From Flavobacteriales bacterium (GTDB lineage: Bacteria; Bacteroidota; Bacteroidia; Flavobacteriales_E; Vicingaceae), in assembly GCA_020635795.1 (NCBI GenBank), contig JACJZD010000001.1:124001-188000 (forward strand): 64,000 nt of DNA, read 5' to 3'. A model generated the notes under the pieces. It was given only the letters and a program-made list of their open reading frames with translations. It was not told the origin of the DNA and searched no databases. Below, piece after piece: positions 23,978 to 32,972 of this stretch. How positions within the stretch are numbered: position 1 is the first letter of the stretch; each line of letters starts with the position of its first letter. The translations under genes were made by a program, and so were the position numbers.

Positions 23978-25443
23978 TGAAATTATTGAAAGACATATTG
24001 TATAAAACAGCAATCGAAAAGGTTGTAGGCTCAACCCATATTGAGGTTTCAATGGTTTGTTTCGATTCTCGTTTGGTTGAGTCAGGTAGTTTGTTTGTTG
24101 CGGTATCAGGTACGCAAGTTGATGGCCATAACTTTATAGCTACAGCTATCAAAAAAGGATCAACTGCTATTGTTTGTGAAATTATTCCACAAAAACTCGT
24201 TGATGGTGTTACTTACGTTGAGGTAAAAGACAGTAGTAAAGCATTAGGGATTATTGCAGCAAATTTTTACGATAATCCTTCAAAAGAATTAAAACTTGTA
24301 GGAATTACGGGTACAAATGGTAAAACTACTACTGCTACTTTATTGTACGATTTATTTACTACCCTTGGTTATCAAACAGGATTGCTTTCTACTGTGGTAA
24401 ACAAAATTGGTAGCCAAAATATTGTAGCAACTCATACTACTCCCGATGCTATTCAATTGAATAAGTTGTTGAGAGAAATGGTTGTTCAAGGTTGTGAATA
24501 TTGTTTTATGGAAGTGAGTTCTCATGCTATTCATCAAAATAGGGTTCAAGCTATAGAATTTACTGGCGGAGTATTTACAAATATCTCTCACGACCATTTA
24601 GACTATCACAAAACTTTTGACGAGTACATCAAAGCTAAAAAAATGTTTTTCGACGATTTAGGTCCGAATGCCTTTGCGTTAGTGAACAAAGATGATAAAA
24701 ATGGCTTGGTGATGTTGCAAAATACCAAAGCTAAAAAATACAGTTATGCTTTAAAAAGCATGGCAGATTTCAACTGCAAAGTGGTAGAAAACGATTTCAG
24801 TGGAATGTTATTAAACATTGCAGGTAATGAAGTATGGACGAAACTTATTGGTGGATTTAATGCTTATAACATGTTGGCTATATATAGTGTTGCCAATTTG
24901 TTAGGGATGGAATCCTTAAAAACGTTAACCGCAATCAGCGCTCTTTCTTCGGTAGATGGTAGGTTTCAATACATTAAATCATCAAATAATGTTGCAGGAA
25001 TTGTTGATTATGCACATACACCGGATGCATTGAAAAATGTTTTAAAAACCATTAATGATATCAGAACAGGAAATGAAAATGTAATCACAGTTGTAGGTTG
25101 TGGTGGTGATAGAGATAAATTGAAACGACCAGTAATGGCTTCAATAGCTTGTGAAAATAGCACAAAAGTGATATTGACTTCTGATAACCCACGTAGTGAA
25201 AACCCTGAAGAAATATTAGCTGATATGAAAAAAGGGGTAGATGCAGTTCACTTTAAAAAAGTATTGTCGATTACAAATAGAGAGGAAGCGATTAAAACGG
25301 CCTGCTCTTTAGCTAACGATGGTGATATCATTTTAGTAGCAGGAAAAGGTCATGAAAAATATCAAGAAATAAAAGGCGTGAAACACCCATTTGATGATTT
25401 AAAGGTGTTGTCAGAAACTTTTGAATTATTAAAGAAAAACTAA
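23977..25443 (+). CDS. murE: UDP-MurNAc-tripeptide synthetase MurE
   Basis: MurE adds the third amino acid (normally meso-diaminopimelate in this phylum) to UDP-MurNAc-L-Ala-D-Glu. The ATP-binding loop GITGTNGKTTTATLL is near residue 110. The central ligase motif EVSSHAIHQNRV and the C-terminal domain with DYAHTPDAL and SDNPRSENPEEIL are present. The DNPR motif is the known meso-DAP-binding signature of MurE, supporting that substrate. The 488-residue length is normal. It overlaps ftsI by one base and precedes mraY by 14 bases. Confidence 0.97.
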   Translation: MKLLKDILYKTAIEKVVGSTHIEVSMVCFDSRLVESGSLFVAVSGTQVDGHNFIATAIKKGSTAIVCEIIPQKLVDGVTYVEVKDSSKALGIIAANFYDNPSKELKLVGITGTNGKTTTATLLYDLFTTLGYQTGLLSTVVNKIGSQNIVATHTTPDAIQLNKLLREMVVQGCEYCFMEVSSHAIHQNRVQAIEFTGGVFTNISHDHLDYHKTFDEYIKAKKMFFDDLGPNAFALVNKDDKNGLVMLQNTKAKKYSYALKSMADFNCKVVENDFSGMLLNIAGNEVWTKLIGGFNAYNMLAIYSVANLLGMESLKTLTAISALSSVDGRFQYIKSSNNVAGIVDYAHTPDALKNVLKTINDIRTGNENVITVVGCGGDRDKLKRPVMASIACENSTKVILTSDNPRSENPEEILADMKKGVDAVHFKKVLSITNREEAIKTACSLANDGDIILVAGKGHEKYQEIKGVKHPFDDLKVLSETFELLKKN

Positions 25444-25457
25444 AAAATAGAGATTAG

Positions 25458-26711
25458 ATGTTATACTATTTGTTTCAATATTTAAACGAACTAGATGTGC
25501 CTGGAGCAGGGGTGTTTAGTTACATCTCTTTTAGAGCTGCTTTCGCTGTTATTACCTCGTTAATCATTTCAATGGTTATTGGTAAAAAAATTATTCAACG
25601 ATTACAATTGCTACAAGTTGGAGAGATTGTTCGTGATTTAGGTTTGGAAGGTCAAATTCAAAAACAGGGCACACCAACCATGGGTGGACTTATTATTCTA
25701 GCCTCCATCTTAATCCCAACTTTGTTGTTTGCTCGATTAGATAACATCTACATTATATTGATGTTGGTATCTACGGTAATGCTTGGGGCTATTGGTTTTA
25801 TTGATGATTACATAAAAGTATTCAAAAAGAACAAGCAAGGTTTAGCTGGAAAGTTCAAAGTAATGGGACAAATAGCTGTTGGAATTGTGGTAGGAACAGT
25901 GCTTTATTTTAACAATGATGTGGTAGTTAAACAAAAAGTTTTTCATGCTGATGCTCCTGCTCACGTGAGTTATGAAATCCAAAATGATGTTGAGCAGCAA
26001 GTAGTAGAAAACTATAAGTGGGAAGAGGTTAAATCAACGGTTACAACAATTCCTTTTGTGAAAAACAATGAGTTTAATTACGAAAGACTGACTAGTTGGG
26101 CAGGAAATAATGCTGATTTATTAGGTGGAATAGTATTTATTATAATTGTGATTGTCATTATTACGGCAGTTTCAAACGGTGCTAACATGACCGATGGTTT
26201 GGATGGTTTAGCAACAGGAACTTCGGCAATAATTGGGGTAACCTTAGCAGTTTTCGCTTATGTTTCTGGTAATACAGTTTTTGCTGATTATTTAAACATC
26301 ATGTACATCCCAGAATCGGGTGAGCTGGTAATTTATATTGCTGCTTTTGTTGGAGCATGTGTTGGTTTCTTGTGGTACAACTCTTATCCAGCTCAAGTAT
26401 TTATGGGAGACACAGGTAGCTTAGCTTTAGGAGGAATTATCGCTGTATTCTCTTTAGCTGTTCGAAAAGAATTGATGATTCCATTGTTGTGCGGAATCTT
26501 CTTGGTAGAGAATTTATCAGTAATGATACAAGTAGGCTATTTCAAATACACTAAAAAGAGATTTGGAGAAGGAAAGAGAGTGTTTTTAATGGCGCCATTA
26601 CATCATCATTTTCAGAAAAAAAATATGCACGAGGCAAAGATTGTTTCGAGGTTTTGGATTGTTGGAATTATGCTAGCATTACTAACATTCGTAACGCTAA
26701 AAATTAGATAG
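25458..26711 (+). CDS. mraY: Phospho-MurNAc-pentapeptide transferase MraY
   Basis: MraY transfers phospho-MurNAc-pentapeptide to undecaprenyl phosphate, making lipid I at the inner membrane. The polytopic 417-residue protein has the family motifs GTPTMGGL, FIDDYIKVFKKNKQGL, NMTDGLDGLATG and the HHHF segment near the C-terminus (MAPLHHHFQKK). It is about 55 residues longer than E. coli MraY because of a polar loop at about residues 155-210, seen in other Bacteroidota. The stop TAG is immediately followed by the murD ATG and a repeat element. Confidence 0.97.
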   Translation: MLYYLFQYLNELDVPGAGVFSYISFRAAFAVITSLIISMVIGKKIIQRLQLLQVGEIVRDLGLEGQIQKQGTPTMGGLIILASILIPTLLFARLDNIYIILMLVSTVMLGAIGFIDDYIKVFKKNKQGLAGKFKVMGQIAVGIVVGTVLYFNNDVVVKQKVFHADAPAHVSYEIQNDVEQQVVENYKWEEVKSTVTTIPFVKNNEFNYERLTSWAGNNADLLGGIVFIIIVIVIITAVSNGANMTDGLDGLATGTSAIIGVTLAVFAYVSGNTVFADYLNIMYIPESGELVIYIAAFVGACVGFLWYNSYPAQVFMGDTGSLALGGIIAVFSLAVRKELMIPLLCGIFLVENLSVMIQVGYFKYTKKRFGEGKRVFLMAPLHHHFQKKNMHEAKIVSRFWIVGIMLALLTFVTLKIR

Positions 26712-28160
26712 ATGCCTCCCCAACCCCTCCGAAGGAGGGGCTTGTGTGGAGAATTGAAAAAAAGAAAAGTGGCAAAGAATGAAGTTGATATGAGCGATGG
26801 AAACACCTCCCCTTCGGGGAGGTCGGGAGGGGCTTTAGTTGCTATTCTAGGAGCTGGAGAAAGTGGTGTTGGTGCGGCAATTTTAGCGCTGAAAAAAGGC
26901 TTTGAAGTCTTTGTTTCAGACAAAGGAATAATAAAGGAAAAGTATAAAAACGTTCTTACAAATATTGGTGTTGAGTGGGAAGAAGGTAAGCATACTGAGG
27001 CTAAAATTTTAAATGCCACAACAGTAGTAAAAAGCCCTGGTATACCTGATAAGGTACCTTTTATTTTAAAGATAAAAGAACAGGGTATTGAAGTTATTTC
27101 TGAAATAGAATTTGCAGGTAGATATACCGCCGCAAAATTTATTGGAATAACAGGTAGTAACGGGAAAACGACTACAACCATGCTGACTTATCACATGCTT
27201 AAAAAAGCAGGGTTAAATGTGGGGTTAGCGGGTAATGTTGGCGAAAGTTTAGCAAAGCAAGTGGCAAATGATGACAAAGATGTTTACGTGTTGGAGTTGA
27301 GCAGTTTTCAGTTAGATGGTATGTACAAATTTAAAGTTGATATAGCCATTTTACTAAACATTACTCCCGACCACTTGGATAGATACGATTACAAGTTCGA
27401 AAATTATGCAGCTTCGAAATTTAGAATACTGCAAAATCAAGATGAAGCTTGTCATTTTATTTATTGTGAAGACGATGAGGTAATTACACAATACTTGAGA
27501 GAACACAAAATTAAAGCAGAACAACACCCATTTAGCATAAAGAAAAAAACCAGCAATGGAGCATATATAGAAAACGAAAAATTAATAATAAACACAAATA
27601 AATCAATCGAAATGACATTACAAAGTTTAGCACTACAAGGAAAGCACAACTTGTACAACTCTATGGCTTCAGGCATTGCAGGAAGAGTTTTAGAGCTTAA
27701 AAAAGAGATTATCAGAGAAAGTCTGTCTGATTTTCAAAACGTAGAACACCGTTTGGAGTTTGTAGCAAAAATTCATGGTATTGACTTTATTAACGATTCT
27801 AAAGCTACCAATGTAAACTCTACGTGGTATGCGTTAGAATCTTTCCAACATCCTGTTATTTGGATAGTTGGAGGGGTTGATAAAGGAAACGACTATGAGA
27901 TGCTTAAAGAATTGGTTTCTGAAAAAGTGAAAGCTATTGTTTGTTTAGGAAAAGACAATACAAAAATTCACGAAGCTTTTGGCGATATTATTGAAGATAT
28001 TGTAGACGCTGAATCAGCAGAAGAAGCAGTAAGAGCATCTTACAGATTAGGTAGAAGCGGTGATACTGTTTTGCTTTCACCAGCTTGTGCTAGTTTCGAT
28101 TTGTTTGAGAATTACGAAGATAGAGGTCAACAGTTTAAGTCTGCAGTAAAAAGATTATAA
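26712..28160 (+). CDS. murD: UDP-MurNAc-L-alanine--D-glutamate ligase MurD with repeat-derived N-terminal extension
   Basis: MurD adds D-glutamate to UDP-MurNAc-L-Ala. The core starts at residue 42 with LVAILGAGESGVGAAILA; the ATP loop GITGSNGKTTTTMLTYH, the FINDSKATN segment and the C-terminal LLSPACASFDLFENYEDRG motif are intact. The first 41 codons are abnormal. After ATG 26712, bases 26715-26834 are a GC-rich palindromic element of exactly 120 bases, read through as 40 stop-free codons. Removing those bases would join ATG to the canonical core. Translation may begin at 26712 or at the in-frame ATG 26790, inside the element. The enzyme is probably functional because it is essential. Confidence 0.94.
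   Translation: MPPQPLRRRGLCGELKKRKVAKNEVDMSDGNTSPSGRSGGALVAILGAGESGVGAAILALKKGFEVFVSDKGIIKEKYKNVLTNIGVEWEEGKHTEAKILNATTVVKSPGIPDKVPFILKIKEQGIEVISEIEFAGRYTAAKFIGITGSNGKTTTTMLTYHMLKKAGLNVGLAGNVGESLAKQVANDDKDVYVLELSSFQLDGMYKFKVDIAILLNITPDHLDRYDYKFENYAASKFRILQNQDEACHFIYCEDDEVITQYLREHKIKAEQHPFSIKKKTSNGAYIENEKLIINTNKSIEMTLQSLALQGKHNLYNSMASGIAGRVLELKKEIIRESLSDFQNVEHRLEFVAKIHGIDFINDSKATNVNSTWYALESFQHPVIWIVGGVDKGNDYEMLKELVSEKVKAIVCLGKDNTKIHEAFGDIIEDIVDAESAEEAVRASYRLGRSGDTVLLSPACASFDLFENYEDRGQQFKSAVKRL
26714..26834. repeat. Paired GC-rich palindromic element (MITE-like) inside the murD 5' end
   Basis: The left arm at 26714-26745 (GCCTCCCCAACCCCTCC, GAA, GGAGGGG) and the right arm at 26806-26833 (CCTCCCC, TTC, GGGGAGG, TCGGGAGGGGC) are inverted copies around a 60-base A-rich middle. 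The same arm design occurs at 59733-59888. No transposase is encoded, and I see no clear target duplication. Confidence 0.8.
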
Positions 28161-28169
28161 TTTATAATT

Positions 28170-28541
28170 ATGGAAAAATTGATTGATACTCCAGGACAAT
28201 CGTTTTATACAACAGCAATAGAAACGGTTGCGAATACCATTAAAGAAAAGAGTAATTGTGCAGTTATTCTTACTAGCGAGGATTTACCTACTTTTTTTGA
28301 GTACGGACTTCAATTGGTAGGAGGTATTATCAATCAAATAATTGTTATTGGTCAAAATGCAAATAACCTTTACGAAAAGGTTAAAGACAAATCAAATGTG
28401 TTTATTATTTCTGCCTCGTGCATAAAAGATGCTACAAAAATTGCGTTGAATAGTGCGAGTATTTCTAAAAATGTAATTTACGTTACAAGTAATTCATCAA
28501 AACAAAGTATTTCAGATTTATTGAATTTAATAGAAGAGTAA
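28170..28541 (+). CDS. Small protein resembling a free-standing MurD C-terminal domain
   Basis: I do not know a named family for this 123-residue protein encoded 9 bases after murD and 5 bases before ftsW. It has no signal peptide or membrane segment. Its middle can be laid over residues about 380-440 of the neighbouring MurD: FFEYGLQLVGGIINQIIVIG against DYEMLKELVSEKVKAIVCLG, then QNANNLYEKV against KDNTKIHEAF. The alternating strands and helices continue to NVIYVTSNS against TVLLSPACA. The ligase residues SPACASFD are not kept. I infer a degenerate partial duplicate of the glutamate-ligase domain, without ATP-binding or catalytic parts. Position suggests a structural or regulatory role in wall synthesis, which is unproven. 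Confidence 0.7.
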   Translation: MEKLIDTPGQSFYTTAIETVANTIKEKSNCAVILTSEDLPTFFEYGLQLVGGIINQIIVIGQNANNLYEKVKDKSNVFIISASCIKDATKIALNSASISKNVIYVTSNSSKQSISDLLNLIEE

Positions 28542-28546
28542 TATAA

Positions 28547-29722
28547 GTGATTAGTTATACCGAAAAATACCTTAAAGGCGATAAAGGAATATGGGTAGTA
28601 GTTTTGTTACTATCCATTTTGTCGTTATTGGCTGTGTATAGCTCTATAGTAACCCTTGCTTACAAATACAAAGATGGTGATACGTTCTATTACTTATTTA
28701 AACATGCCATCATACTTGTAATAGGAATAGGGTTGATGATATTGGCTCACAATCTAAAATTCAAGTATTATTCGCGATTATCACAATTGGCACTTTTTTT
28801 ATCCGTTCCCTTGCTTTTATTAACCCTTTTTACAGGAGCTAATATTAACGATGCTAGCAGGTGGTTGGTTATTCCAGTTATTAATCAAACCTTTCAAACT
28901 TCCGATTTAGCTAAGCTTGCGTTGATTATGTATTTAGCACGTTTGTTGTCTAAACGTCAAGATCAAATTAAAGATTTTAAAGAAGCCTTTGTTCCTATTA
29001 TGATTCCTGTAATGATAGTTTGTGGTTTGATATTACCTGCTAACTTTTCGACTGCGGCAATGTTGTTTGTTACTTCATTAATCATCATGTTTATAGGGCG
29101 AATAAACATCAAGTATATATTGTCTCTGATAGGAATTGGTGTTGGTACTATGATGATTTTATTGTTGATAGGTAAATCTAACCCCGATTTATTACCAAGG
29201 ATGGGAACTTGGGCAAAACGTATAGAAACGTTCCAAGGAGGAGGAAACAAAGATGCCAATTATCAGGCTGAACAAGCAAAAATTGCTATTGCAACAGGTG
29301 GTCCATTTGGTAAAGGGCCTGGAGGGAGTACTCAACGAAATTTTTTACCTCACCCATATTCCGATTTTATTTATGCCATTATTTTAGAGGAATACGGTTT
29401 AATTGGTGGTATAGTGGTGATTTTTTTATACCTCATATTATTTTTTAGGGGAATTCGAATTGCCTCTAAAACCGAAAACACCTTTGGGTCACTGCTTGCT
29501 CTCGGACTCTCGTTTAGCTTGGTATTCCAAGCATTAATAAACATGGCAGTAGCGGTAAATTTATTTCCAGTTACTGGGCAGCCGTTACCTTTAGTAAGTA
29601 TGGGAGGAACATCTATTTGGTTCACTTGTTTAGCTATTGGTATTATATTAAGTGTGAGTAGAGAATCGGAAAGAGAAAAAACTGAAAAAGAAACAAATAC
29701 GAAAGTAAATGTCGCAGTATAA
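28547..29722 (+). CDS. ftsW: Septal peptidoglycan polymerase FtsW (SEDS family)
   Basis: FtsW polymerises lipid II at the division site together with the FtsI transpeptidase. The 391-residue polytopic protein starts with GTG at 28547 and has about ten transmembrane segments. SEDS motifs are visible: LTLFTGANINDASRWLVI, the periplasmic loop with QAEQAKIAIATGGPFGKGPG, PHPYSDFIYAIILEEYGLIGG, and NLFPVTGQPLPLVSMGGTS near the end. Its stop overlaps the start of murG by 14 bases. Confidence 0.95.
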   Translation: MISYTEKYLKGDKGIWVVVLLLSILSLLAVYSSIVTLAYKYKDGDTFYYLFKHAIILVIGIGLMILAHNLKFKYYSRLSQLALFLSVPLLLLTLFTGANINDASRWLVIPVINQTFQTSDLAKLALIMYLARLLSKRQDQIKDFKEAFVPIMIPVMIVCGLILPANFSTAAMLFVTSLIIMFIGRINIKYILSLIGIGVGTMMILLLIGKSNPDLLPRMGTWAKRIETFQGGGNKDANYQAEQAKIAIATGGPFGKGPGGSTQRNFLPHPYSDFIYAIILEEYGLIGGIVVIFLYLILFFRGIRIASKTENTFGSLLALGLSFSLVFQALINMAVAVNLFPVTGQPLPLVSMGGTSIWFTCLAIGIILSVSRESEREKTEKETNTKVNVAV

Positions 29723-30818
29723 AGTTATCATAAGTGGAGGAGGAACAGGAGGGCACATCTTTCCCGCAATAGCTATTGCTAATGCAATAAAGTTAAAACA
29801 CCCAACTGCCGAAATTTTATTTGTTGGTGCTGAAGGTAAAATGGAAATGGAAAAGGTGCCTGTTGCGGGGTATAAAATTGTTGGGTTACCCATAATGGGA
29901 ATTCAACGTAAGTTAACTTTACAAAACCTTAAAGTACCTTTTAAATTGTTGTTTAGTCTGCTCAAGGCTAAAAAAGTAATTAAGGAATTTAAGCCTAATG
30001 TAGTAGTGGGAGTTGGTGGCTATGCAAGTGGACCTTTGTTGAAAATAGCAACAAGTATGGGCGTGCCTGCTTTGTTACAAGAACAAAATTCTTATCCAGG
30101 AATTACTAATAAAATACTAGCTAAAAAGGTTCAAAAAATTTGCGTGGCTTATCAGGGAATGGAGCAATTTTTCCCAAAGGAAAAAATCATATTTACCGGT
30201 AATCCTGTCCGACAAGATATTGTAGATTTAAGTGGAAAAAGAGAAAAAGGCTTGCAACAGTTTGGTCTTTCGGCTGATAAAAAAATAGTTTTAGTTATAG
30301 GTGGAAGTTTAGGTGCAAGAGTGATTAATGAAAGTATAGATGCTGGATTAGAAGTTCTTGCAAAAAACAACATTCAATTGTTATGGCAAACGGGTAAAGC
30401 TTACGCTGATAAGGCTGCTGATTCAGTAAAAATGTATTCAGATAAAGGAATTGTTACCATGCCATTTATTTCTACTATGGATTTGGCTTATGCTGTTGCT
30501 GATGTAGTTGTTTCAAGAGCTGGAGCATTATCGGTTTCAGAGCTTTGTTTAACCAAAAAACCTTCAATATTAGTTCCTTCGCCAAATGTTTCTGAAGACC
30601 ATCAAACTAAAAATGCAATGGCTTTAGTTAATAACAAAGCAGCAGTTTTGGTAAAGGATCTTGATGCTAAAAACGATTTAATTACGGCATTATTGAATCT
30701 GGTAAATGATACTTCGCTTCAGCAAGAATTAAAACTAAACATTACAAAACTATCAAAACCAGATGCAGCTAATCAAATTGCTGATGAGGTTATAAAATTG
30801 GCTAAAGAGTTTAAATAA
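29709..30818 (+). CDS. murG: Lipid II synthase MurG (N-acetylglucosaminyltransferase)
   Basis: MurG transfers GlcNAc from UDP-GlcNAc to lipid I on the cytoplasmic face of the inner membrane. The 369-residue GT28 enzyme has the N-terminal glycine loop SGGGTGGHIFPA, the VGVGGYASGP motif, QEQNSYPGITNKIL, GGSLGAR at the start of the second domain, and SRAGALSVSEL in the UDP-GlcNAc site. It overlaps ftsW by 14 bases and ends just before murC. Confidence 0.97.
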   Translation: MSQYKVIISGGGTGGHIFPAIAIANAIKLKHPTAEILFVGAEGKMEMEKVPVAGYKIVGLPIMGIQRKLTLQNLKVPFKLLFSLLKAKKVIKEFKPNVVVGVGGYASGPLLKIATSMGVPALLQEQNSYPGITNKILAKKVQKICVAYQGMEQFFPKEKIIFTGNPVRQDIVDLSGKREKGLQQFGLSADKKIVLVIGGSLGARVINESIDAGLEVLAKNNIQLLWQTGKAYADKAADSVKMYSDKGIVTMPFISTMDLAYAVADVVVSRAGALSVSELCLTKKPSILVPSPNVSEDHQTKNAMALVNNKAAVLVKDLDAKNDLITALLNLVNDTSLQQELKLNITKLSKPDAANQIADEVIKLAKEFK

Positions 30819-30819
30819 A

Positions 30820-32184
30820 ATGGATTTAACGAGAGTGAAACAGGTGTATTTTTTAGGTGTTGGAGGCATCGGAATGAGTGCTTTGGCTCGTTATTTTAAA
30901 TCTTTTGGGTGTGTAGTTTCGGGTTATGATAAAACAAAAACCACGTTAACTGAGCAGTTAGAACGAGAAGGAATAAATATACATTACGATGAGAATTTAG
31001 ATAAAATTCCTTCAGAAATTAAATCAAACCAACAAGATTCCATCGTTATTTATACTCCAGCTATTCCAAAAAACAATGCCGAGTATTTATTTTTTATAGA
31101 GCAAAATATTCGATTGTATAAAAGAGCCGAAGTTTTAGGCTTGATAACAAAAAATTATCTCACCATTGCTGTAGCTGGTACGCATGGGAAAACCACTACA
31201 TCATCAATTATTGCTCATGTATTAAATGAGTGTGGAGTTGATACCATTGCATTTTTAGGAGGAATAAGCCTGAATTTTAATTCGAACTTATTACTAAATA
31301 TAAAAGCTAAAACGGTTGTTGTTGAAGCTGATGAATTTGATCGTTCCTTTTTAACGCTTTCGCCAAATATTGCTGTAGTTACATCTATAGATGCTGACCA
31401 TTTAGATATTTATGGAGATAAAAACGAAATGCACAAATCGTATCAAGATTTTGTAAACAAGATTGATAAGACAGGAGTGTTAATTACAAAGCCAGAAAAT
31501 ACAGCTGCTCTAAAATTTGAAAATACAATTACCTATCACGTAAAAAACGAAGCAAATTATTTTCCTATTAAAATTAAAATTGAAGAAGGAACTTATGTGT
31601 TAAGTATTGATGATGTAATTATTCGATTAGGTTTTCCTGGAATACATAATGTTGAAAATGCCATTGCTGCTTATGTTGTTGCAAAACAATTAAAACTAGA
31701 TAAAACTAAAGTGGTAAAAGCTTTAGAAGGTTATCGAGGCGTTAAACGACGATTTGAATATCATGTAAAGTCACCAAAGTTGGTTTACATTGACGATTAT
31801 GCTCATCACCCTGAGGAATTAAATGTATGTATTTCTTCTGTCAAAGAATTGTATCCAAACAAAAAAATTACAGGTGTTTTTCAGCCGCATTTATTTTCTA
31901 GAACTAGAGATTTTTTAGATGAATTTGCTACTTCATTATCGCTTTTAGATAATTTGATTTTGTTAGATATTTACCCCGCACGAGAATTGCCAATACCTGG
32001 AGTAACTTCTCAAATATTGTTGGAAAAAGTAAGGTGCGAAAATAAAAAGTTAGTTCAGAAAGAAGAGCTGTTAAGTTATGTCGCAGAAAACGATTTTGAA
32101 GTGTTTTTAACCTTGGGTGCTGGAGATATTGATGTTTTTGTTGAACCTATTGCTAACTGTTTTAAAGAAAAATTGAATGGTTAG
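30820..32184 (+). CDS. murC: UDP-N-acetylmuramate--L-alanine ligase MurC
   Basis: MurC adds L-alanine to UDP-MurNAc, the first step of the stem peptide. The 454-residue protein shows FLGVGGIGMSALARY at the N-terminus, the ATP loop VAGTHGKTTTSSIIAHVL, EADEFDRSFL, and a C-terminal domain with IDDYAHHPEEL and FQPHLFSRTRDF. The gene begins one base after the murG stop and overlaps ftsQ by 8 bases, so expression is tightly coupled. Confidence 0.97.
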   Translation: MDLTRVKQVYFLGVGGIGMSALARYFKSFGCVVSGYDKTKTTLTEQLEREGINIHYDENLDKIPSEIKSNQQDSIVIYTPAIPKNNAEYLFFIEQNIRLYKRAEVLGLITKNYLTIAVAGTHGKTTTSSIIAHVLNECGVDTIAFLGGISLNFNSNLLLNIKAKTVVVEADEFDRSFLTLSPNIAVVTSIDADHLDIYGDKNEMHKSYQDFVNKIDKTGVLITKPENTAALKFENTITYHVKNEANYFPIKIKIEEGTYVLSIDDVIIRLGFPGIHNVENAIAAYVVAKQLKLDKTKVVKALEGYRGVKRRFEYHVKSPKLVYIDDYAHHPEELNVCISSVKELYPNKKITGVFQPHLFSRTRDFLDEFATSLSLLDNLILLDIYPARELPIPGVTSQILLEKVRCENKKLVQKEELLSYVAENDFEVFLTLGAGDIDVFVEPIANCFKEKLNG

Positions 32185-32971
32185 AATACTGAAAATAGTA
32201 TTTAATGTTTTAGCAATTATATCCATAATTGTAGTGTTGGGTTTTGCAAAAAATGCGCAAGAAAAACAGGTTTTTAATAAAAATAATCTGGCGATACAAA
32301 TTGATTACGTTACCGAAAACAGGTTTGTGGATTACGACGATGTAAAGAACGAAGTCACCTATTTAAAAGGTAATGGAGTAAAATATTTTTATGGATTTAA
32401 TCCATTAGAAATAGAAAAGAAAATAATCAACAATTCAGCTATTAAGGACGCACAAGTTTATAAATCTATTGATGGAAAATTAAATATTCAGGTAAAACAA
32501 CGCCGACCTATTGCTAGAATTTTCACTCGAAACGAAGGTTATTATATGGATGAATTTGGTGGCTTAATGCCCTTGTCGGATAAATATACTTCAAGAATTG
32601 TGGTGGTTAGTGGTTATCTTTTTGAGCCTTTTTCTACACGTTATCAATTAAATTATCAAAATATCGAAGACACTATTGCTAAAAAAACATTGCTTGATGA
32701 TATCTATAAACTAGCCCACTATATTGATGAGTCTGAGTTTTGGACTTCACAAATTGAACAAGTGTATGTTAATAAAGAATTGGAATTCGAACTCATACCA
32801 AAGGTAGGAAATCATAAAATTGTACTAGGTGGAGTAGATAATTTGCCCATTAAGTTTAATAAACTGATGGTTTTTTACAAAAAGGGATTGCCGAAAACAG
32901 GCTGGAATGAGTATTCCGAAATCAATTTAAAGTACAAAAACCAAATAGTTTGCACAAAAAATTATAATTAG
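32177..32971 (+). CDS. ftsQ: Cell division protein FtsQ
   Basis: FtsQ is a bitopic divisome protein linking cytoplasmic and periplasmic parts. The 264-residue protein has one N-terminal membrane segment (IVFNVLAIISIIVVLGFA). A POTRA-like region (FYGFNPLEIEKKIINNSAIKDAQVYKSIDGKLNIQVKQRRPIARI is its core span, at about residues 70-115) and an FtsQ beta domain (YYMDEFGGLMPLSDKYTSRI) follow. Sequence conservation is low, but topology and position between murC and ftsA are diagnostic. Confidence 0.9.
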   Translation: MVRILKIVFNVLAIISIIVVLGFAKNAQEKQVFNKNNLAIQIDYVTENRFVDYDDVKNEVTYLKGNGVKYFYGFNPLEIEKKIINNSAIKDAQVYKSIDGKLNIQVKQRRPIARIFTRNEGYYMDEFGGLMPLSDKYTSRIVVVSGYLFEPFSTRYQLNYQNIEDTIAKKTLLDDIYKLAHYIDESEFWTSQIEQVYVNKELEFELIPKVGNHKIVLGGVDNLPIKFNKLMVFYKKGLPKTGWNEYSEINLKYKNQIVCTKNYN

Positions 32972-32972
32972 T

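Noticed and set aside
26612..27181. A 189-codon minus-strand frame opposite the mraY-murD junction
   Set aside because: It is antisense to two conserved genes and is kept open by the GC-rich repeat; no domain is recognisable.
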